A DNA stretch of 64,000 nucleotides from Streptomyces sp. SCSIO 30461 (GCF_037023745.1 NZ_CP146101.1:992001-1056000); one strand, 5' to 3'. Positions 43,269-53,372 are shown, numbered from the stretch's first letter. Notes: generated by a model not told the origin, from the letters alone. Program-made: numbers and translations.

Positions 43269-44840
43269 TCAGCCGTCGTGTGCGTCTGTGAGCACCGGGA
43301 ATTTGCGCGGGGCCAGCAGCACCAGTACGAGCAGGGCGAGCGCGGCGGCGCCTGCGGCGCCCAGGAAGACGTAGTCCACCGCCGTGTCCACCGCCTGCCG
43401 CAGATGCTCCACCGCGCCGGGACGGCCGTCCGCCAGGGAGCGGGCGACGCTGTCCAGGTCGCCGCCCTTGTCGCCCGAGCCGCCGCCGACACGGGACGCC
43501 AGGACGGAGTTGGCGAGCGCGCCGAACAGGGCTGCCCCGACGCTCTGTCCCACCTGGCGGCAGAACAGCACGGACGCGGTCGCCGTGCCGCGCTCCGCCC
43601 AGGGCACGGTGGACTGGACCCCGACGATCAGTGGCAGTTGGAAGATCCCGAGCGCCGCGCCGAGCAGCAGCATCACGAGTGCGGGCTGCCATGCCCGTCC
43701 CGGGTAGGGCAGTAGCAGCGGAAACGCCAGCACGATCAGCAGGGCCGCCCCGATACCGGTGATCGCGGTGTTGCGGAAGCCGATGCGGGTGTAGAGGCGG
43801 TTGGCGTAGGCGGCGCTGACCGGCCAGCTCAGGGTCATCACGGACAGGACGAAGCCGGCCGCGATGGGGCCGAGCCCCAGCACCGACTGGGCGTAGGTCG
43901 GCAGGAAGACGGTGGGCGCGACCATCAGCAGCCCCAGAGCCCCCATGGCCAGGTTCACCGCGGCGATGGTGCGCCGCCGCCACACCCAACCGGGGAGCAC
44001 GGGTTCGGTGGCCCGGCGTTCGATGAGCACGGTGGCTGCGACTCCGGCGGCGCTGCACGCGAGCAGCGTGAGGGAGGGTGCGGAGAGCCAGGGCCAGGCG
44101 GTTCCGCCCTGGACGAGTGCGGTCAGCAGCAGGCTGCCGGTGACGAAGACGGCGAGTGCGCCCGGCCAGTCCAGCCGGGGCCTGCTCCCTCGCGCCCGAG
44201 CGCCTCCGGTCCCGGCGCCCGTCCGGGACGGTTCGCGTAGGTGGCGGGCGACCAGCCACAGGGCGAGAGCCCCGACCGGCAGGTTGATCAGGAAGATCCA
44301 GCGCCAGTCGGTGTATGCGGTGAGCAGCCCGCCGATCACGGGTCCGGCGACGGCGGACACCGCCCAGACGGTGGAGAGCTTCGCCTGGATCCGGGGGCGT
44401 TGGTCCAGCGGGTAGAGGTCGGCGGCGATCGTCTGCACGGTGCCCTGGAGTGCCCCGCCGCCGAGGCCCTGGACGACACGGAAGGCGATGAGCGAGGTCA
44501 TGCTCCAGGCGGCGGCGCACAGCAGTGAGCCGGCCAGGAAGACGACGATGCCGGTGATCAGCACGGGCTTGCGGCCGAAGGTGTCGGCGAGCTTTCCGTA
44601 GACGGGAATGGTCACCGTGGCGGCGAGCAGATAGCCGGAGAACAGCCAGGAGAACAAGGCGAAGTCGCCCAGTTCGCCGACGATCTGCGGGACGGCGGTG
44701 GAGACCACGGTGCCGTCGAGCGCGGCGAGCGCCATGCCCAGCATCAGTGCGGCGGCGACGGCGCCGCGCCGGGTGGTGCCCGATGCCGTGGAGCCGGTCT
44801 TGCGGGCGGCGTCCCTCGCGCCGGTGTGTCCTCCGCTCAT
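43269..44840 (-). CDS. MFS drug exporter, DHA2 (EmrB/QacA) family, 14 spans
   Basis: 523 residues. DHA2 motif C/A signatures: 'MALAALDGTVVSTAVPQIVG' (D1 motif), 'GKLADTFGRKPVLITGIVVF' (motif A) and 'FRVVQGLGGGALQGTVQTIA' (motif B), 'GPVIGGLLTAYTDWRWIFLI' (motif C), consistent with proton-driven export of hydrophobic compounds. The ATG at 44840 has GAAGGGA before it; the frame extension to 44897 lacks a site. It abuts the decayed symporter remnant, suggesting that the deletion or an insertion occurred at its 3' side. Confidence 0.9.
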   Translation of the reverse strand: MSGGHTGARDAARKTGSTASGTTRRGAVAAALMLGMALAALDGTVVSTAVPQIVGELGDFALFSWLFSGYLLAATVTIPVYGKLADTFGRKPVLITGIVVFLAGSLLCAAAWSMTSLIAFRVVQGLGGGALQGTVQTIAADLYPLDQRPRIQAKLSTVWAVSAVAGPVIGGLLTAYTDWRWIFLINLPVGALALWLVARHLREPSRTGAGTGGARARGSRPRLDWPGALAVFVTGSLLLTALVQGGTAWPWLSAPSLTLLACSAAGVAATVLIERRATEPVLPGWVWRRRTIAAVNLAMGALGLLMVAPTVFLPTYAQSVLGLGPIAAGFVLSVMTLSWPVSAAYANRLYTRIGFRNTAITGIGAALLIVLAFPLLLPYPGRAWQPALVMLLLGAALGIFQLPLIVGVQSTVPWAERGTATASVLFCRQVGQSVGAALFGALANSVLASRVGGGSGDKGGDLDSVARSLADGRPGAVEHLRQAVDTAVDYVFLGAAGAAALALLVLVLLAPRKFPVLTDAHDG

Positions 44841-45231
44841 CGAAGTCCCTTCCCTATGCATGTATCTCCCCGGAGCAGCTTCCCACTTGCACCTCACGCG
44901 GCGGGAGGGGTCAGGCTCTGCGGGTAGTCCGCCGGTTCGGGACCCGAACCCCTAGGGGTTGCTCCTGACTTGCCGCCAGGGTCGGTTCGTCCTGCTGAAG
45001 GAGGAGGGACGCGGGGTCAGTTCCCTACCTTGTTCCTACGGCGTGCTTACGCCGCTCTTATCAGCCGGATCCGAGGGGCGCGGGGTCTCCAGGGTGTAGG
45101 GGGTGGGGAATACCCCCGGCCGAAGACGGTGCCGTGCACCAGCGCGCCGGCACCTCGCCGTACCCGAGACTTCCACCGGACACCGAGACCGGGGCACCTG
45201 AACACCTGAACACCTGAACAGGAGACATACT
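44841..45231. promoter_or_regulatory. Divergent control region MFS exporter / ABC exporter
   Basis: 391 bp with several inverted repeats: GTTCGGG-A-CCCGAAC (44935-44949) overlapping the perfect 14-bp palindrome AACCCCTAGGGGTT (44947-44960), and a G-run/C-run pair GGGGGTGGGGAATACCCCC near 45100. Three direct copies of CACCTGAA occupy 45195-45218 right before the GGAGAC ribosome site of the ABC ATPase. No gene is visible. Confidence 0.5.
45195..45218. repeat. Three tandem copies of CACCTGAA in a leader
   Basis: Perfect 8-bp repeats immediately upstream of the ribosome-binding site of the ABC ATPase gene; copy number changes would alter leader length only. Confidence 0.85.
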
Positions 45232-46020
45232 GTGACAACGGCTGTGACCGTCCCCGCACACGGGGGCACGGGAGGACGGACGGTCGTCGCCGCACGAGCG
45301 CGGCAGGTCGTCAAGGCGTACGGTTCCGGGGAGACCAGGGTCGTCGCGCTCGACCACGTCGATGTGGACATCATGCGCGGGCAGTTCACCGCGATCATGG
45401 GCCCGTCCGGTTCCGGCAAGTCCACCCTGATGCACTGCCTGGCGGGTCTGGACACGGTGACATCGGGCGAGATCCACGTCGATGACACCGAGATCACCCG
45501 ACTCAAGGACAAGAAGCTCACGCAACTTCGTCGGGACCGGATCGGCTTCATCTTCCAGGCGTTCAACCTGCTGCCGACGCTCAACGCCATCGAGAACATC
45601 ACGCTTCCCATGGACGTCGCGGGGCGAAAGCCCGATACCGCTTGGCTCAACCGCGTGGTGGAGACGGTGGGGCTCGCGGGGCGGCTGAAGCACCGGCCCA
45701 ACCAGCTCTCCGGCGGACAGCAGCAGCGAGTGGCCGTCGCACGTGCCCTCGCGGCCCGCCCCGAGATCATCTTCGGCGACGAGCCGACCGGGAACCTGGA
45801 CTCGCGGGCCGGTGCCGAGGTGCTGGGCTTCCTGCGCAGGTCCGTCGACGAGCTGGGCCAGACCATCGTCATGGTCACCCACGACCCGGTGGCGGCCTCC
45901 TACGCCGACCGTGTGCTGTATCTGGCCGACGGCCGGATCGTGGACGAGATGTTCAACCCGACGGCCGACCAGGTCCTCGACCGCATGAAGGACTTCGATG
46001 CCCGGGGGCGTACGTCGTGA
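45232..46020 (+). CDS. ABC transporter ATP-binding protein (MacB/LolD type)
   Basis: 262 residues. Walker A MGPSGSGKST (~56), signature LSGGQQQRVAVARALA (~160), Walker B IIFGDEPTGNLD (~179) and H-loop 'VTHDPVAA' are intact. The 'FQAFNLLPTLNAIENITLPM' and 'GNLDSRAG' segments are typical of ATPases that drive FtsX-type permeases in MacB-like export or lipoprotein-release machines. GTG start with GGAGACA. Its stop overlaps the permease start (GTGA), so the two are cotranslated. Confidence 0.93.
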   Translation: MTTAVTVPAHGGTGGRTVVAARARQVVKAYGSGETRVVALDHVDVDIMRGQFTAIMGPSGSGKSTLMHCLAGLDTVTSGEIHVDDTEITRLKDKKLTQLRRDRIGFIFQAFNLLPTLNAIENITLPMDVAGRKPDTAWLNRVVETVGLAGRLKHRPNQLSGGQQQRVAVARALAARPEIIFGDEPTGNLDSRAGAEVLGFLRRSVDELGQTIVMVTHDPVAASYADRVLYLADGRIVDEMFNPTADQVLDRMKDFDARGRTS

Positions 46021-48611
46021 CCGTGCTGAAGACCTCGCTGCGCAACTTCTTCGCGCACAAGGGGCGGATGGCGCTGTCCGCCATCGCCGTCCTGCTGTCG
46101 GTGGCGTTCGTGTCGGGCACACTCGTGTTCTCCGACACCATGAACACCACCTTCGACAAGCTGTTCGCTGTCTCCGCCGCCGATGTCACCGTCAGCCCGA
46201 AGAGTGCGGCGGGCGACGATGAGGCCCCGCCGACAGGGAAGCCGGAGTCCCTGCCCGCCGCCCTGCTGGCGCAGGTGGAGAAGGCCGACGGGGTGCGGTC
46301 CGCCGAGGGCAAGGTCATCTCCCTGAGCGTGACCGTCGTCGACGCGGACGACAAGAACATGGGATCCAGCAATGGCGCACCCACCATCGCCGTCAACTGG
46401 ACGCCCGGCGAGCTGCGCTCCATGGAGATCAGCTCGGGGCGCGAGCCGCGCGGGCCCACGGAGGTGATGGTCGACGCGGACACCGCCGACAAGCACGGTC
46501 TGAAGCTCGGCGACGAGCTTCGCACCATCGCCGCGACCGGTGACCTCACCGCGCACATCTCCGGTATCGCCTCGTTCAAGGTGACCAACCCGGGTGCGGC
46601 CGTCGTCTACTTCGACACGGCGACGGCTCAGCGCCAACTGCTCGGCAGGACCGGCGCATACACCCAGATCGAGGTCACCGCGAAGCCCGGCACCGACCAT
46701 GAGCAGCTGAAGAAGCACGTGGCCGCGGCTGTCGGCGACACGGCCCCGTACACCCTGCGGACCCAGCAGGAGGCGGCCGACCAGGGCCGTGAGGACGTCG
46801 GCGAGTTCCTCGACGTCATGAAGTACGCGATGCTCGGCTTCGCCGGGATCGCCGTCCTCGTCGGGATCTTCCTGATCGTCAACACCTTCTCGATGCTGGT
46901 CGCCCAGCGCACCCGGGAGATCGGGCTGATGCGGGCCATCGGGTCGAGCCGAAGGCAGGTCAACCGCTCGGTGCTGATCGAGGCGCTGCTGCTCGGTGTG
47001 TTCGGATCGGTCGCGGGTGTCGCGGCCGGGGTCGGGCTGGCCGTCGGGCTGATGGAGCTGATGTCGGCGACGGGTATGAACCTTTCGACGCAGGACCTCA
47101 CCGTCAAGTGGACGACCCCGGTGATCGGGCTGGTCCTCGGGACCGTCGTCACGGTCCTGGCCGCCTACATCCCGGCGCGCCGGGCGGGCAAGGTCTCCCC
47201 GATGGCCGCGCTCCGGGACGCCGGTACGCCGGCCGACGGCCGCGCCGGACTGGTGCGGGGTGTCATCGGGCTGGTCCTCACGGGCGCCGGCGGCCTGCTG
47301 CTGTGGACCGCCACGCGGGCCGCGAAGGCGAGCGAGGGATCCATGTGGCTGGGCCTGGGCGTGGTGCTCAGCCTGGTCGGTTTCGTGGTGGTCGGACCGC
47401 TGCTCGCGAGCGGGGTGGTCCGGGTCATCAGCGTGGTGGTGCTGCGGGCGTTCGGCCCGGTCGGGCGGATGGCCGAGCGCAACGCGCTGCGCAACCCGCG
47501 GCGTACCGGGGCCACTGGCGCCGCGCTGATGATCGGCCTGGCGCTGGTCGCCTGCCTGTCGGTCGTAGGCTCCTCGATGGTGGCCTCCGCGACGGACGAG
47601 CTGGACCGAACGGTCGGCGCGGACTTCATCATCCAGTCGGACAACTTCCAGCCGATGGTGCCGCAGGCCGAGCAGGCGTTGAAGAAGGTGCCGGGCATCG
47701 AGCACGTCACCGACTACAAGGTGGTCGAGGCGGAGCTGACCGCCCCCGGCGGAAGCGGGGGGAAGGGCAAGCCGGAGAAGCAGACGCTGGTCGCCGCCGA
47801 CCCGACCTATGCCCAGGACCTGCGCCGTGAGACGACTGCGGGCGACCTGGCGGCGGCCTACGGCAAGGACGCCATGTCGGTCTCCGAGGGCTATGCCGAG
47901 GACCACGGCGTCCGGGTCGGTGACACGCTGACGGTGCGCTTCACGGGGGGCGGGGAGGCGAGGCTGAAGGTCGCGGCGATCACCTCGGACGACACCAGCG
48001 TCGACAAGGGCTCGATGTACGTCAACATCACCACGGTGGCCCGCTATCTGCCCGCCGACCGGATGCCGCAGAACGTGCTGATGTTCGCCACCGCGCAGGA
48101 GGGCAAGGAGAAGGAGGCGTACGCGGCGCTCAAGAAGTCGCTCGCCGAGTACCCGACGTACCAGGTGAAGGACCAGACCGACTACAAGCAGGATCTGAAG
48201 GACCAGGTCGGTCAGTTGTTGAACATCGTTTACGGCCTGCTCGCGCTCGCGATCATCGTCGCGGTTCTGGGCGTGGTCAACACCCTTGCGCTGTCGGTGG
48301 TGGAACGGACCCGGGAGATCGGGCTGATGCGGGCCATCGGCCTCTCGCGCCGCCAGCTGCGCCGCATGATCCGCCTGGAGTCGGTGGTCATCGCACTGTT
48401 CGGCGCGCTGCTCGGTCTCGGCCTCGGCATGGGCTGGGGCACGGCGGCCCAGAAGCTGCTGGCCCTGGAGGGGCTGGGTGTGCTGGAGATCCCCTGGCCG
48501 ACGATCGCGGGGGTGTTCGTGGGATCCGCGTTCGTGGGTCTGTTCGCGGCGCTGGTCCCCGCGTTCCGGGCAGGCAGGATGAACGTGCTGAACGCAATCG
48601 CCACGGAGTAG
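46017..48611 (+). CDS. FtsX-like ABC transporter permease
   Basis: 864 residues. N-terminal span (~17-38) then a MacB periplasmic-core-like extracytoplasmic domain (~40-255), three spans of the first FtsX domain (~270-385; 'TREIGLMRAIGSSRRQVNRS'), a central pair of spans, a second extracytoplasmic domain (~520-720) and a final three-span FtsX domain ('RTREIGLMRAIGLSRRQLRR', ending 'RAGRMNVLNAIATE'). This duplicated 10-span layout is typical of actinobacterial exporters of unknown substrate. The GTG start overlaps the ATPase stop. Confidence 0.92.
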   Translation: MTVLKTSLRNFFAHKGRMALSAIAVLLSVAFVSGTLVFSDTMNTTFDKLFAVSAADVTVSPKSAAGDDEAPPTGKPESLPAALLAQVEKADGVRSAEGKVISLSVTVVDADDKNMGSSNGAPTIAVNWTPGELRSMEISSGREPRGPTEVMVDADTADKHGLKLGDELRTIAATGDLTAHISGIASFKVTNPGAAVVYFDTATAQRQLLGRTGAYTQIEVTAKPGTDHEQLKKHVAAAVGDTAPYTLRTQQEAADQGREDVGEFLDVMKYAMLGFAGIAVLVGIFLIVNTFSMLVAQRTREIGLMRAIGSSRRQVNRSVLIEALLLGVFGSVAGVAAGVGLAVGLMELMSATGMNLSTQDLTVKWTTPVIGLVLGTVVTVLAAYIPARRAGKVSPMAALRDAGTPADGRAGLVRGVIGLVLTGAGGLLLWTATRAAKASEGSMWLGLGVVLSLVGFVVVGPLLASGVVRVISVVVLRAFGPVGRMAERNALRNPRRTGATGAALMIGLALVACLSVVGSSMVASATDELDRTVGADFIIQSDNFQPMVPQAEQALKKVPGIEHVTDYKVVEAELTAPGGSGGKGKPEKQTLVAADPTYAQDLRRETTAGDLAAAYGKDAMSVSEGYAEDHGVRVGDTLTVRFTGGGEARLKVAAITSDDTSVDKGSMYVNITTVARYLPADRMPQNVLMFATAQEGKEKEAYAALKKSLAEYPTYQVKDQTDYKQDLKDQVGQLLNIVYGLLALAIIVAVLGVVNTLALSVVERTREIGLMRAIGLSRRQLRRMIRLESVVIALFGALLGLGLGMGWGTAAQKLLALEGLGVLEIPWPTIAGVFVGSAFVGLFAALVPAFRAGRMNVLNAIATE

Positions 48612-48934
48612 CACGGATCGCCCGGTGACGGGTGGCCGCCCCGGCCCGGTGAGCGTCGCCCTGCCGCGCGCCCACCGGGCCGGGGCATGGGCGCTTGATC
48701 CCGCTCCGGGGCGTGGGCGGTGTCCGGCGGCCGGGACCGCCGGAGACACGGCGCGGAGATCGCCGGCACTGTGCCCGTTGGCCGCGCACCGCGTATCCCG
48801 GCGGTTTACCCTGGAGACCCCCGGCCCGCCCCCTTGTCCGGGACCGCGGTGCGTGACCGACCGCCGTCCACGACAGGGGGATTTCGAAGGCGTCGGGTCA
48901 TTCGTGTTGTCGGATCCCGGACGGAACCTCCTCC
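48612..48934. terminator. Intergenic region with ABC-operon terminator
   Basis: A perfect 14-bp stem, GCCCCGGCCCGGTG at 48638-48651 with 48673-48686, ends the ABC operon. The other ~250 bp before mfd are GC-rich; CCTCCT-type purine site GGAACCTCCTCC precedes the mfd ATG poorly, and I found no clear -10 element. Confidence 0.65.
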
Positions 48935-51900
48935 ATGAGCTTGCACGGTCTGCTCGACGCCGTGGTACGTGACCCGGCGCTCGCCGAGGCGATCAAGGCC
49001 GCCACGGACGGTAACCGCCGCCATGTCGACCTGGTCGGCCCCCCGGCGGTCCGGCCCTTCGCGGTGGCCGCCCTGGCACGCGAGGCCGGGCGGCCGGTAC
49101 TGGCGGTGACGGCGACCGGCCGGGAGGCCGAGGACCTGGCCGCTGCGCTGCGCTCGCTGCTCGACCCGGACACCGTGGCCGAGTACCCGTCCTGGGAGAC
49201 CCTGCCGCACGAGCGGCTCTCGCCCCGCTCCGACACCGTCGGCCGACGTCTCGCGGTGCTGCGCCGCCTCGCCCACCCGTCCGCGGACGACCCGGCAGCC
49301 GGCCCGGTGAGCGTGGTTGTCGCGCCCGTGAGGTCCGTGCTTCAGCCGCAGGTCAAGGGGCTCGGGGACCTGGAGCCGGTGGCGCTGCGGTCCGGGCGGA
49401 CCGCGGATCTGAACGAGGTCGTGGAAGGGCTGGCCGCCGCCGCGTACTCGCGGGTGGAGCTGGTCGAGAAGCGCGGCGAGTTCGCGGTGCGCGGCGGCAT
49501 CCTCGATGTGTTCCCGCCCACCGAGGAACACCCGCTGCGGATCGAGTTCTGGGGCGACGACGTCGAGGAGATCCGCTACTTCAAGGTGGCCGACCAGCGC
49601 TCCCTTGAGGTCGCCGAGCACGGGCTGTGGGCGCCGCCGTGCCGTGAGCTGCTGCTGACCGACGCCGTACGGGAGCGGGCCGCCGCGCTCGCCGAGGCTC
49701 ATCCGGAGCTCGGCGAGCTGCTCGGGAAGATCGCCGAGGGCATCGCGGTCGAGGGCATGGAGTCGCTGGCCCCTGCCCTGGTGGACGACATGGAGCTACT
49801 GCTCGACGTCCTACCCGCAGGCGCGATGACCGTGGTGTGCGACCCGGAGCGGGTCCGTACGCGGGCGGCGGACCTGGTGGCGACCTCGCAGGAGTTCCTT
49901 CAGGCGTCCTGGGCGGCGACGGCGGGCGGCGGCGAGGCGCCGATCGACCTGGGGGCGGCCTCGCTGTGGGGGATCGCGGATGTCCGGGACCGGGCCCGTG
50001 AGCTCGGGATGATGTGGTGGTCGGTTTCGCCGTTCGCCGCCGACGAGGAGCTGCACCTCGGCGATGCCGACACCTTGAAGCTGGGGATGCACGCACCGGA
50101 GACGTACCGCGGTGACACCGCCCGCGCACTCGCCGACACCAAGGGCTGGCTCGCGGACGGTTGGCGCACCGTGTTCGTGACGGAGGCGCACGGACCCGCA
50201 AGCCGCACCGCGGAGGTGCTCGGCGGGGAGGGGATCGCGGCCCGGCTGGACGCCGACCTGAAGGAGATCTCCCCGTCGGTCGTGCATGTGGCCTGCGGCT
50301 CCATCGACTACGGCTTCGTCGATCCCGCGCTCAGGCTGGCCGTGCTGACCGAGACCGACCTGTCCGGCCAGAAGGCCGCCGGCAGGGACGGCGCCCGGAT
50401 GCCGACCCGCCGCCGCAAGCAGATCGACCCGCTGACTCTCGAAGTGGGCGACTACATCGTGCACGAGCAGCACGGTGTCGGCCGCTACCTGGAGATGGTG
50501 CAGCGCACCGTACAGGGCGCGACGCGCGAGTACCTGCTGGTCGAGTACGCGCCGGCGAAGCGCGGCCAGCCCGGTGACCGGCTCTACATCCCGACCGACC
50601 AGCTGGAGCAGGTCACCAAGTACGTGGGTGGCGAGGCGCCGACACTGCACCGGCTCGGCGGAGCCGACTGGACCAAGACCAAGGCGCGCGCCAAGAAGGC
50701 GGTCAAGGAGATCGCCGCCGACCTGATCAAGCTGTACAGCGCCCGGATGGCAGCGCCCGGCCACACCTTCGGCCCTGACACGCCCTGGCAGCGCGAGCTG
50801 GAGGACGCGTTCCCCTACGCCGAGACCCCCGATCAGCTGTCCACCATCGCCGAGGTGAAGGAGGACATGGAGAAGTCGGTCCCGATGGACCGGCTGATCT
50901 GCGGAGACGTCGGATACGGAAAGACCGAGATCGCGGTGCGGGCCGCGTTCAAGGCGGTCCAGGACGGCAAGCAGGTCGCCGTGCTCGTGCCCACCACCCT
51001 GCTGGTGCAGCAGCACTTCGGGACCTTCAGCGAGCGGTACTCGCAGTTCCCCGTGGTCACCCGGGCGTTGTCCCGTTTCCAGTCGGACGCGGAGGCGAAG
51101 GCGACCCTGGAGGGGCTGAAGGACGGCTCGGTCGACATCGTCATCGGTACCCACCGCCTGTTCTCGTCCGAGACCAAGTTCAAGGACCTGGGCTTGGTCA
51201 TCGTGGACGAGGAGCAGCGCTTCGGCGTCGAGCACAAGGAGCAGTTGAAGAAGCTGCGGGCCAACGTCGATGTGCTGACGATGTCCGCGACACCGATCCC
51301 GCGCACCCTGGAGATGGCGGTCACGGGCATCCGCGAGATGTCCACCATCACCACCCCGCCGGAGGAGCGGCACCCGGTGCTGACCTTCGTCGGCCCGTAC
51401 GAGGAGAAGCAGATCGGTGCGGCGATCCGCCGTGAACTGCTGCGCGAGGGACAGGTCTTCTACATCCACAACAGGGTCGAGTCGATCGACCGGGCCGCGG
51501 CGAGGCTCCGCGACATCGTCCCGGAGGCGCGGATCGCCACCGCGCACGGGCAGATGGGCGAGAGCACCCTGGAGCAGGTCGTCGTGGATTTCTGGGAGAA
51601 GAAGTACGACGTGCTGGTGTCGACCACGATCGTCGAGTCCGGTATCGACATCTCCAACGCAAACACCCTGATCGTGGAGCGCGGCGACAACTTCGGCCTC
51701 TCACAGCTGCACCAGCTGCGCGGCCGGGTGGGGCGTGGCCGCGAGCGAGGCTATGCCTACTTCCTCTACCCGCCGGAGAAGCCGCTCACGGAGACCGCAC
51801 ACGAGCGTCTGGCGACCATCGCCCAGCACACCGAGATGGGTGCGGGCATGTATGTGGCGATGAAGGACCTGGAGATCCGCGGCGCGGGCAATCTGCTCGG

Positions 51901-52477
51901 CGGTGAGCAGTCCGGCCATATCGCCGGTGTCGGCTTCGACCTGTACGTGCGGATGGTGGGCGAGGCGGTCGCCGACTACCGCAAGTCGCTGGAGTCCGGG
52001 GAGGCGCAGGAGGAGCCGCCGCTGGAGGTCAAGATCGAGCTGCCGGTCGACGCGCATGTCCCGCACGACTACGCGCCCGGTGAGCGGCTGCGTCTCCAGG
52101 CGTATCGGGCGATCGCGTCCGCCGACTCGGAGGAGGACATCAAGGCGGTACGTGAGGAGCTCACCGACCGCTACGGCAAGCTGCCCGAGCCGGTGGAGAA
52201 CCTGCTGCTGGTCGCCGGGCTGCGGATGCTGTCGAGGGCCTGCGGAGTGGGTGAGATCGTGCTCCAGGGGTCGAACATCCGCTTCGCGCCGGTGGAGTTG
52301 CGCGAGTCGCAGGAGCTGCGGCTGAAGCGTCTCTATCCGCGTACGGTCATCAAGCCGGCGGTGCAGCAGGTGCTGGTGCCGCGCCCGACGACGGGCAAGA
52401 TCGGCGGGAAACCCGTGGTGGGCCGGGAACTCCTGGCGTGGACGGGTGAGTTCCTGACCACGATCCTGGGGTCGTAG
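48935..52477 (+). CDS. mfd: Transcription-repair coupling factor Mfd
   Basis: 1180 residues, full length. Mfd pushes stalled RNA polymerase off damaged DNA and recruits UvrA. N-terminal UvrB-homology region (~25-320), the CarD-like RNA-polymerase interaction domain ('LEVGDYIVHEQHGVGRYLEM', ~505), the RecG-like translocase with Walker A CGDVGYGKTEIA (~655), DEEQ box 'VIVDEEQRFGVEHKEQL' (~757), 'MSATPIPRTLEMAVTGIREM', and motif VI 'QLRGRVGRGRERGYAY', followed by the TRCF D7 domain. ATG start at 48935. Confidence 0.96.
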   Translation: MSLHGLLDAVVRDPALAEAIKAATDGNRRHVDLVGPPAVRPFAVAALAREAGRPVLAVTATGREAEDLAAALRSLLDPDTVAEYPSWETLPHERLSPRSDTVGRRLAVLRRLAHPSADDPAAGPVSVVVAPVRSVLQPQVKGLGDLEPVALRSGRTADLNEVVEGLAAAAYSRVELVEKRGEFAVRGGILDVFPPTEEHPLRIEFWGDDVEEIRYFKVADQRSLEVAEHGLWAPPCRELLLTDAVRERAAALAEAHPELGELLGKIAEGIAVEGMESLAPALVDDMELLLDVLPAGAMTVVCDPERVRTRAADLVATSQEFLQASWAATAGGGEAPIDLGAASLWGIADVRDRARELGMMWWSVSPFAADEELHLGDADTLKLGMHAPETYRGDTARALADTKGWLADGWRTVFVTEAHGPASRTAEVLGGEGIAARLDADLKEISPSVVHVACGSIDYGFVDPALRLAVLTETDLSGQKAAGRDGARMPTRRRKQIDPLTLEVGDYIVHEQHGVGRYLEMVQRTVQGATREYLLVEYAPAKRGQPGDRLYIPTDQLEQVTKYVGGEAPTLHRLGGADWTKTKARAKKAVKEIAADLIKLYSARMAAPGHTFGPDTPWQRELEDAFPYAETPDQLSTIAEVKEDMEKSVPMDRLICGDVGYGKTEIAVRAAFKAVQDGKQVAVLVPTTLLVQQHFGTFSERYSQFPVVTRALSRFQSDAEAKATLEGLKDGSVDIVIGTHRLFSSETKFKDLGLVIVDEEQRFGVEHKEQLKKLRANVDVLTMSATPIPRTLEMAVTGIREMSTITTPPEERHPVLTFVGPYEEKQIGAAIRRELLREGQVFYIHNRVESIDRAAARLRDIVPEARIATAHGQMGESTLEQVVVDFWEKKYDVLVSTTIVESGIDISNANTLIVERGDNFGLSQLHQLRGRVGRGRERGYAYFLYPPEKPLTETAHERLATIAQHTEMGAGMYVAMKDLEIRGAGNLLGGEQSGHIAGVGFDLYVRMVGEAVADYRKSLESGEAQEEPPLEVKIELPVDAHVPHDYAPGERLRLQAYRAIASADSEEDIKAVREELTDRYGKLPEPVENLLLVAGLRMLSRACGVGEIVLQGSNIRFAPVELRESQELRLKRLYPRTVIKPAVQQVLVPRPTTGKIGGKPVVGRELLAWTGEFLTTILGS

Positions 52478-52590
52478 CGCATCGGGGTCGATGGGTGCGG
52501 CGGCCGCCGGGGCCTCAGCCCCGGTGGCGCCGGACCGCCCCGCCGGACCGCCCCGCCGGACGGCGGCCGGGCCCGGGGCCCAGGAGCCCC

Positions 52591-52596
52591 TATGCT
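52591..52596 (+). promoter_or_regulatory. -10 hexamer for leaderless HNH-lipoprotein mRNA
   Basis: TATGCT ending eight bases before the ATG at 52605. Confidence 0.45.
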
Positions 52597-52604
52597 TCGT
52601 CGGC

Positions 52605-53372
52605 ATGAGCAGGTCACGCATCATTGGCCCGGTTCTGGCGCTTCTGCCGGTCGCCGTGATCCCGTACGTCTCCGGCTGCGACGTACTCGGACAGGCCGAC
52701 GCTCCGGACCGCGGTTCGGCACCGCAGGGGTCGTATGCCCGAGGCGTGAGCCCGCTGGCGAACCCCGACGGCACCAAACCCGGACTCGCGCCCCTGGCGG
52801 GGTCCGCACAACGGGCCGCGGCACGGGAACTCATCGCGGGACTGGCCGTCAAGGGGCGCGGCTCCAAGACGGGTTATGACCGCGACGAGTTCGGCTCCGC
52901 CTGGAAGGACGCGGTGGACGGGGTGCCGCTGGCGCGGAACGGCTGTGACACGCGCAACGACTTGCTGAGACTCCATGGAGGCGACGTACGGTTCCGCTCC
53001 GGCTCCGACTGCGTGGTCGTGTCGATGACCCTGTACGACCCGTACACCGGAATGACCATCGAGTGGCGCAAGCAGAAGGCCGCCGAGGTGCAGATAGACC
53101 ATGTGGTGCCGCTGTCGTACAGCTGGCAGATGGGCTCGTCGCGCTGGCCGGAGAGCAAGCGTGAGCGGTTCGCCAACGACGCGCTCAATCTGATCCCGGT
53201 CCAGGGCCGCGCCAACTCGGCCAAGGGCGACTCGGGCCCCGCGTCCTGGCTGCCGCCGAACAAGCAGATCAGGTGCGCCTACGCGGTGCGGTTCGCTCAG
53301 GTCGCCGTCAAGTACGAGATGCCGGTCACCGGATCGGACAGGGCGGCGATGCTACGGGAGTGCGCAGGCTGA
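52605..53372 (+). CDS. Secreted HNH nuclease (DUF1524-type), probable lipoprotein
   Basis: 255 residues. A signal sequence ('IIGPVLALLPVAVIPYVSGC') ends in V-S-G-C, a plausible lipobox, so the mature protein may be lipid-anchored outside the cell. The catalytic region is His-Asn-His-like: 'VQIDHVVPLSYSWQMGSSRW' (D-H-V-V-P), 'RFANDALNLIPVQGRANSAK' (N-L) and 'GDSGPASWLPPNKQ', as in DUF1524/GmrSD-C nucleases and Streptomyces secreted nucleases. It could scavenge DNA or act in mycelial DNA turnover. Start at the leaderless ATG. Confidence 0.87.
   Translation: MSRSRIIGPVLALLPVAVIPYVSGCDVLGQADAPDRGSAPQGSYARGVSPLANPDGTKPGLAPLAGSAQRAAARELIAGLAVKGRGSKTGYDRDEFGSAWKDAVDGVPLARNGCDTRNDLLRLHGGDVRFRSGSDCVVVSMTLYDPYTGMTIEWRKQKAAEVQIDHVVPLSYSWQMGSSRWPESKRERFANDALNLIPVQGRANSAKGDSGPASWLPPNKQIRCAYAVRFAQVAVKYEMPVTGSDRAAMLRECAG

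Noticed and set aside
39260..44520. Minus-strand frames of 900-1400 codons over the SUKH island
   Set aside because: Arg/Pro/His-rich antisense shadows of GC-rich genes. Only the piece starting at 43146 (symporter) is real.
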